Shown: piece after piece, positions 59,819 through 64,000 of the stretch
Position numbering within the stretch: position 1 is the stretch's first letter
How the letters are laid out: every line of letters begins with the position of its first letter
Assembly (NCBI GenBank): GCA_965275905.1
Contig: CBDHYJ010000025.1
Coordinates: 62,001-126,000, forward strand
From: CBDAQD01 sp965275905
Lineage (GTDB): Bacteria > Pseudomonadota > Alphaproteobacteria > Rhizobiales > JAJFHC01
Direction: 5' to 3'
Length of the DNA: 64,000 nucleotides
Notes under the pieces: generated by a model
The model's database searches: none
The model's input: the letters and a program-made list of their open reading frames with translations, nothing else
Told to the model about the DNA's origin: nothing
Position numbers and translations under genes: made by a program

Positions 59819-60376
59819 ATGGCCAAGATCGACGAAAGCAGACCGTTCATCCCGATGAAGATCGCCGTCATGACGGTCTCCGATTCGAGAACGCTCGACG
59901 ACGACAAGTCAGGCGGCATTCTCGCCGACCGCGTCGTGGATGCCGGGCATGTCCTTGCCGACCGGGTGATCGTGACCGACGACGTTCCGGCCATTCAGGC
60001 AAAGACACGGGAATGGATCGCAAGCGAAGACATCGATGTCGTTATCTCGACGGGCGGGACCGGATTGACGGGACGCGACGTCACGCCGGAGGCGATGAGC
60101 GGCCTGTTCGAAAAGGAAATCGACGGCTTCTCCGCGATCTTTCACCGCATCAGCTTTGAAAAGATCGGAACCTCGACGATCCAGTCGCGGGCGATCGCAG
60201 GCGTCGCGGGCGGCACATACATCTTCTGCCTGCCGGGATCGCCCGGTGCGTGCAAGGACGGCTGGGACGGGATACTCAAGAACCAGCTCGATTACCGGTT
60301 CATGCCATGCAATTTCGTCGAGATCATGCCGAGGCTGGATGAGCACCTGAAGCGCACGAAGCTGAAGGCCGGCTGA
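59819..60376 (+). CDS. moaB: Molybdopterin biosynthesis protein MoaB/Mog-type
   Basis: A 185-residue MoaB/MogA-family protein of molybdenum-cofactor synthesis. The motifs AVMTVSDSRTLDDDKSG, VVISTGGTGLTGRDVTPEA and GTYIFCLPGSPGACKDGWD are present. MoaB in many bacteria adenylylates molybdopterin before molybdate insertion. The ATG at 59819 lies 5 bp after the glycosylase stop, with AAAGAAG as ribosome site. No other moa genes are seen in the window. Confidence 0.92.
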   Translation: MAKIDESRPFIPMKIAVMTVSDSRTLDDDKSGGILADRVVDAGHVLADRVIVTDDVPAIQAKTREWIASEDIDVVISTGGTGLTGRDVTPEAMSGLFEKEIDGFSAIFHRISFEKIGTSTIQSRAIAGVAGGTYIFCLPGSPGACKDGWDGILKNQLDYRFMPCNFVEIMPRLDEHLKRTKLKAG

Positions 60377-60391
60377 GGCGGCAAGGACGAT

Positions 60392-60799
60392 TCATGCCGC
60401 CCCTGCCGGTCGGCTCTCGTCTTCGTCGAACACCTTTCTTGCCGCCGCAACACCGTTCATGAATGCCGGAACGCCTGCGTAGACAGCCATCTGCAAAATG
60501 ATTTCGGCGACTTCTTCGCGCGAGACGCCGACGTTTAACGCCGCGCGGATGTGGAACTCCAGCTGCGACTGCGTCGTGCCCATTGCGGTCAGGGCGGCGA
60601 CCGTCAGCATTTCCCGGGTCCGGAGGTCGATGGCCGGTCTTGAGAGCACATCGGCAAATGCGAAACCCAGAATCGATTCCGTAATATTTGGGCCGAAGGA
60701 ATCCAGATTTTCAGCAACCTTTCGCGGCGCTTCCGGTTCGAGCTTTCCGAGTAAATCCAGCGCGCGTGCTCTGCGGTCGATCTTCGTTCCGGCGTTCAT
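60392..60799 (-). CDS. Carboxymuconolactone-decarboxylase-family protein
   Basis: A 135-residue helical CMD protein with the block FHIRAALNVGVSREEVAEII and VYAGVPAFMNGV. The protein has no cysteine at all, so it is not an AhpD-like peroxidase; it resembles the gamma-carboxymuconolactone decarboxylase branch, but function is often unknown. It overlaps the aldo-keto reductase gene by 4 bp (ATGA), so the two are co-translated. Confidence 0.85.
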   Translation of the reverse strand: MNAGTKIDRRARALDLLGKLEPEAPRKVAENLDSFGPNITESILGFAFADVLSRPAIDLRTREMLTVAALTAMGTTQSQLEFHIRAALNVGVSREEVAEIILQMAVYAGVPAFMNGVAAARKVFDEDESRPAGAA

Positions 60800-61782
60800 G
60801 AGTTCACCGTCGACATGCCGAGATCCCCATAGCGTTCGCCTGCGACCGGGTTCCGGTTCAATGCGGTGTCGAGGGTGTGCATGTCCTGCGGCGAGAGCAC
60901 GATATCGATGGCTGCGGTGTTGTCCTCCAGATAGGACAGGCGCTTCGTGCCGGGAATCGGAACGATGTCATCCCCTTTTGCGAGGAGCCAGGCAAGCGCC
61001 ACCTGCGCAGGCGACGCATGATGGCGGGATGCAATCGCCCGCACCAAATCGACTATCCGGCCGTTGGCGCGGAGGTTGGAGTCGGTGAACCGCGGCAGGC
61101 CTGCACGGAAGTCGTCGCTGCCGAAAGTCGTGCCTGCGTCAAACGTGCCGGTCAGGAATCCGCGCCCGAGCGGCGAATAGGCCACGAAGCCCACGCCGAG
61201 TTCACGACACGCTGGAAGGATCGTTCTCTCGACATCGCGTGTCCAAAGCGAATACTCCGTCTGGAGTGCCGCGACCGGTTCAACCCGGTGCGCCCGGCGC
61301 AGGGTACCGGCGCTCACTTCGCTGAGGCCGATATGAGCGATCTTGCCTTCCGCCTTCAGGTCGGCAAGCGTCGAGATCACTTCCTCGATCGGGCGCTCGC
61401 GGTCGTATCTGTGCACGTAATAGAGATCGATCCGATCAAGTCGGAGGCGTTTCAGGGACGCCTCGCAACAGGCCCTGATATAGGCAGGGCTGTTGTCGAT
61501 CGATCGCGACGCCGGATCGCCATCGCGCACGATCCCGAACTTGGTGGCTATGACGAGTCCGTCGCGACCGCGTTCTCGGATGAACCGCCCGACCAACTCC
61601 TCGTTGTGAAACGGGCCATACATATCCGCGGTGTCGAAAAACCGTATTCCGAGATCGGCGGCCCGGTGCAAAACCCGCAGCGACTCAGTATCGTCGCGCG
61701 GACCGTAAAACTCACTCATGCCCATGCAACCAAGACCGATGGCGGAGACTTCAAGCTCGGGGGTCAGTCGTCGCGTTCTCAT
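60796..61782 (-). CDS. Aldo/keto reductase
   Basis: A 328-residue NADPH-dependent aldo/keto reductase of the AKR13-like group (YajO/IolS relatives). The catalytic tetrad is Asp50 and Tyr55 (FFDTADMYGPFHNEE), Lys81 (VIATKFG) and His in LYYVHRYD. The C-terminal DDIVPIPGTKRLSYLEDN binds the cofactor phosphate. It leads an operon with the CMD-family gene and is divergent from a LysR gene, its probable regulator. The substrate is unknown. Confidence 0.9.
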   Translation of the reverse strand: MRTRRLTPELEVSAIGLGCMGMSEFYGPRDDTESLRVLHRAADLGIRFFDTADMYGPFHNEELVGRFIRERGRDGLVIATKFGIVRDGDPASRSIDNSPAYIRACCEASLKRLRLDRIDLYYVHRYDRERPIEEVISTLADLKAEGKIAHIGLSEVSAGTLRRAHRVEPVAALQTEYSLWTRDVERTILPACRELGVGFVAYSPLGRGFLTGTFDAGTTFGSDDFRAGLPRFTDSNLRANGRIVDLVRAIASRHHASPAQVALAWLLAKGDDIVPIPGTKRLSYLEDNTAAIDIVLSPQDMHTLDTALNRNPVAGERYGDLGMSTVNS

Positions 61783-61862
61783 GCGAATTCACTCCTTTGC
61801 GCTGTTTCACGCAATATTGTTTTTCATAAAACCGAACAAAAGATATGATCTTGGATAGCTGA

Positions 61863-61878
61863 TTTCCGAAATCGGAAA
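61863..61878. promoter_or_regulatory. Inverted repeat between AKR and lysR genes, likely operator
   Basis: TTTCCGA-AA-TCGGAAA, perfect 7-bp arms, overlapped by GATTTC-C-GAAATC. It lies 11 bp before the LysR start in the 106-bp divergent intergenic region. Its symmetry suggests a binding site for the LysR protein; no data support which regulator binds. Confidence 0.5.
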
Positions 61879-61888
61879 ATATGAGTGC

Positions 61889-62791
61889 ATGGCCAGGAAA
61901 ATAAGCTGGGATGACGGGCGGATCTTCCTCGCCGTCGCGCGGCGCTCCTCGCTGACCGGAGCGGCCGACGAACTCGGCATCGGTATCGCATCGGTGTCCC
62001 GGAGGGTCGATCGGCTGGAGGCGGCACTCGGCGTGCCACTCTTCGTGCGGCACCAGACCGGTTACCGGCTCACCGACGAAGGGGAAGCAATGCTGCCCAG
62101 GGCCGAGGCTCTGGAAGACGCCGCAGGGGCTTTCAGTGCCACTGCTGACCTGCGCTCTGAAGCGGCAGGTCGCGTGCGTCTGGCGACGGCGGAAAATCTG
62201 GCTAACCCGATCATTATTCCGTCGCTCACATCGCTGCTGTCGCAGCACCCGCGCCTGACTGTCGAAGTCGTAACCGATATTGCGACCGTGAATCTCCACC
62301 GGCGGGATGCTGACCTGGCCATACGCATGGTCAGGCCCGAGCGCGGCAACGTCACGACGCGCCGCGTCGGCACACTGGGGTACGGGCTTTACGGCTCACA
62401 TGCGTATCTGGCCGGCAGGACGCCGTCACCAGACAGCGGACGGTTCGAAAATGACAGGTTTATCGGCTGGTCGGATCGTCAGTCGCATCTGCCGGCGGCA
62501 CAATGGGTGGAACGAACATTGCGCGGTCGTACACCTGTTTTGACGACAACGACGCTCGCGGGACAGGTGAGTGCGGTTAAGGCCGGGCTCGGTCTGGCAG
62601 TGCTTCCGCATTTCCTCGCCGAGGACGCGGGACTTGAGAGAGTTGTTCTCGAACTCGGTATCGAGCAGGCAATCTGGCTTGTCGTGCACGCCGATCTCTC
62701 GGCGTCACGGCGGGTGCGCGTGGTCGCCGACCATCTCGCGCAGCTTATCCGGGACAATCGATCTCGCCTCGCCGGACCGGCGCCGGCCTAG
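61889..62791 (+). CDS. LysR-family transcriptional regulator
   Basis: A 300-residue LysR protein. The winged helix is at about 5-65 (DGRIFLAVARRSSLTGAADE, GIGIASVSRRVDRLEAAL) and the effector domain follows. It is close to the group that controls divergent aldo/keto or dehydrogenase genes. The ATG 61889 lies inside a 7-codon open frame that starts at 61881. Divergent from the AKR/CMD operon; convergent with the alpha/beta hydrolase. Confidence 0.88.
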   Translation: MARKISWDDGRIFLAVARRSSLTGAADELGIGIASVSRRVDRLEAALGVPLFVRHQTGYRLTDEGEAMLPRAEALEDAAGAFSATADLRSEAAGRVRLATAENLANPIIIPSLTSLLSQHPRLTVEVVTDIATVNLHRRDADLAIRMVRPERGNVTTRRVGTLGYGLYGSHAYLAGRTPSPDSGRFENDRFIGWSDRQSHLPAAQWVERTLRGRTPVLTTTTLAGQVSAVKAGLGLAVLPHFLAEDAGLERVVLELGIEQAIWLVVHADLSASRRVRVVADHLAQLIRDNRSRLAGPAPA

Positions 62792-62803
62792 CGCGCCGCA
62801 GGC

Positions 62804-63592
62804 CTAAGCCTCCAACCGATCAAGAAACGACACGATCGCAGCGTTGACCGGCTCCGGGTTTGTCACCGGCGACATGTGCCCGCCGGACGCCACCTCGACC
62901 AGCCCGATGTCCGGATTCTGATTCACGACAAGATCAACGACGGTTCGTGCTGCCCGCGTCGTGTCGGCTGCCCGGATCAACTGTGCGGGCCACGGCAGGG
63001 GCCCGTACTGCTCGAGCCTGGTCGTGGGCTCGAAAGCGCCCGGCCACTCTAGAGCGACCTTTGGCATCACCCGGGCGACCGCCTCCCGACGTTCCGGAGG
63101 CATGGCCGCCCATGCGTCCGGCCCCATCCAATAGGCGATGAAACCCTCCGCTGATGCCGTGAGATCGCCGCGTTCGACGGCCGCGATCTGGCGATCCCTG
63201 ACGGCGCGGATCTCCTCGAAAGCATCCCGCTCGCCGGCCGCTTGCAGGAGATGGAAACAAACCGGCTCGATGAGCGTCAGGGAACGTACGCGGTCGGGAT
63301 TTTCGAAGGCGGTCTTGGCGGCAATCAGTCCGCCGTAGGAATGGCCCACCAGATGGACGGGATTGGCCGCGGTCACCACCAGCCGGCGGATGCGCGCACA
63401 ATCGTCCTCGAATGAATAGTGCGTGTCCGTTTCCGCTGCTTTTCCGTATCCACCGAGATCCGGCGCGCTGACGCTGCATCGCGGCGCCAACAGGTCCGTC
63501 AGCGCTCTCCACTGGCGGCCGGACGCGGCACTGCTGTGGACCAGCACAACAGGTGCGGGATCTTCACGGGAACTCATTGCACCATTCATCAT
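62804..63592 (-). CDS. Alpha/beta-fold hydrolase
   Basis: A 262-residue alpha/beta hydrolase. The nucleophile is Ser85 in GHSYGG, with VVLVHSSAASGRQW as the oxyanion region and GGHMSPVTNPEPVN holding the catalytic His. Substrates range widely (esters, haloacids, epoxides), so none is assigned. Starts with ATGATG after GGGGGCGGA. It follows the DUF2064 glycosyltransferase gene by 12 bp, so a shared transcript is likely. Confidence 0.87.
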   Translation of the reverse strand: MMNGAMSSREDPAPVVLVHSSAASGRQWRALTDLLAPRCSVSAPDLGGYGKAAETDTHYSFEDDCARIRRLVVTAANPVHLVGHSYGGLIAAKTAFENPDRVRSLTLIEPVCFHLLQAAGERDAFEEIRAVRDRQIAAVERGDLTASAEGFIAYWMGPDAWAAMPPERREAVARVMPKVALEWPGAFEPTTRLEQYGPLPWPAQLIRAADTTRAARTVVDLVVNQNPDIGLVEVASGGHMSPVTNPEPVNAAIVSFLDRLEA

Positions 63593-63604
63593 TCCGCCCC
63601 CATT

Positions 63605-64000
63605 TCACCGGGACTGTTGCCAGCGGCGGTAATCCTCGATCGTGTCGATGTCGTCGCGTTCGCCGACATAATCGATCCTGGCGTCACCGAGATTGGCGAG
63701 CGTGTCGGCGAGTGTGGACGGCGATGACCAACGGACGTTTCCGAAAATGCTGCGGACACGCGGTCTGCGTTTCAGGCCGACCAGCCAGTACCCGCCGTCG
63801 GGCGACGGCCCGAACACGGCATCCGCGCGGCCAAGTCTCGAGAAAGCGCCGGCGATATCGTGTGTCGTTATGTCGGGAATGTCGCTGCCGAGGATGACGG
63901 CCGGACCGGGCGGCAGGGAATGCATGACCCTGTCCATACGCACACCGAGATCGCCGCGCCCCTGTGCCATGAGGAAGACGCCGGCCGGCCAGACCGGTGA
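63605..64000 (-). CDS. DUF2064 glycosyltransferase-like protein (TIGR04282), 5' end missing
   Basis: The C-terminal part of a nucleotide-sugar transferase-like protein; it continues past the right edge. It reads in frame from the edge (WPAGVFLMAQGRGDLGVRM), then AVILGSDIPDITTHDI (metal-binding DxD-like), ADAVFGPSPDGGYWLVGLK and DDIDTIEDYRRW. This matches the rSAM/selenodomain-associated transferase group (TIGR04282). The role is not settled. The hydrolase gene follows. Confidence 0.85.
   Translation of the reverse strand, partial: SPVWPAGVFLMAQGRGDLGVRMDRVMHSLPPGPAVILGSDIPDITTHDIAGAFSRLGRADAVFGPSPDGGYWLVGLKRRPRVRSIFGNVRWSSPSTLADTLANLGDARIDYVGERDDIDTIEDYRRWQQSR

Noticed and set aside
1..64000. 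tRNA, rRNA or CRISPR arrays
   Set aside because: I saw no T-loop plus acceptor pairing, rRNA-like segments or regularly spaced direct repeats. A covariance-model scan would be needed to exclude a tRNA fully.

Overview
The window is a high-GC stretch of chromosome from an alphaproteobacterium, most likely of the order Hyphomicrobiales (Rhizobiales). This is inferred from gene content and order, not from a search. Clues are the block DUF2007 / N6-methyltransferase / sppA-like / small anchored protein / glyQ / glyS / ppdK, the block HDAC-like / xseB / dxs / tlyA / RNA methyltransferase, and small lineage-typical proteins (TIGR02301, Usg, CwlJ-like hydrolase, ETF-QO next to an unusual uracil-DNA glycosylase and moaB). 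About 65 protein genes are described. I found no rRNA, tRNA or CRISPR array. Almost everything is core or housekeeping; the accessory part is two mobile elements and some repeats.

Layout. 1-2.6 kb: an SRPBCC protein and its ArsR repressor, then an acyl-CoA synthetase. 2.6-2.9 kb: a 273-bp MITE-like element with perfect 26-bp terminal inverted repeats. 2.9-8.3 kb: amidase, class III aminotransferase and a chemoreceptor ending in a clear terminator. 8.3-13.7 kb: SDR, pdxH, a lipoprotein, a DnaJ-type chaperone, fabI and aroC; aroC as given carries two single-base frameshifts. 13.7-16.4 kb: beta-aspartyl peptidase, Lrp/AsnC regulator and alanine dehydrogenase. 16.4-17.9 kb: a complete IS4-type insertion sequence sitting between the two halves of a palindromic repeat, followed by more REP-like palindromes.

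17.9-26.7 kb is a long minus-strand run: acyl-CoA dehydrogenase, SDR, HDAC-like deacetylase, xseB, dxs, tlyA, a uracil-5 RNA methyltransferase and another methyltransferase. 26.9-30.3 kb (plus) has a Sua5-type protein, an FAD-linked oxidase, an acetyltransferase and a membrane protein. 30.3-31.9 kb (minus) has three small exported proteins including a PCuAC copper chaperone with a His-rich tail. 32-39.2 kb has SRAP, NUDIX, DUF3179, TIGR02301, LysE, Usg, YgfZ-like, HD and phosphatase genes. 39.2-40.3 kb is a cell-wall hydrolase behind a possible CtrA site.

40.7-49.8 kb is an eight-gene minus-strand cluster: DUF2007, N6-methyltransferase, S49 peptidase, a small membrane-anchored protein, glyQ, glyS, ppdK and meaB. 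50-57 kb: polyprenyl synthase, an SDR, a two-gene SDR/NADP-oxidoreductase operon with a divergent LysR gene, ispE and a TPR protein. With dxs and ispE plus the polyprenyl synthase, the window holds several steps from the MEP pathway to quinone side chains. 57-64 kb: ETF-QO, uracil-DNA glycosylase, moaB, a carboxymuconolactone decarboxylase-like/aldo-keto reductase operon with a divergent LysR gene, an alpha/beta hydrolase and a truncated DUF2064 glycosyltransferase. No wholly new multi-gene system is evident. The best leads are the structured MITE-like element, the IS in a palindrome, the double-frameshifted aroC, an SDR without its catalytic Tyr/Lys, and a uracil-DNA glycosylase without a full Fe-S cysteine set.
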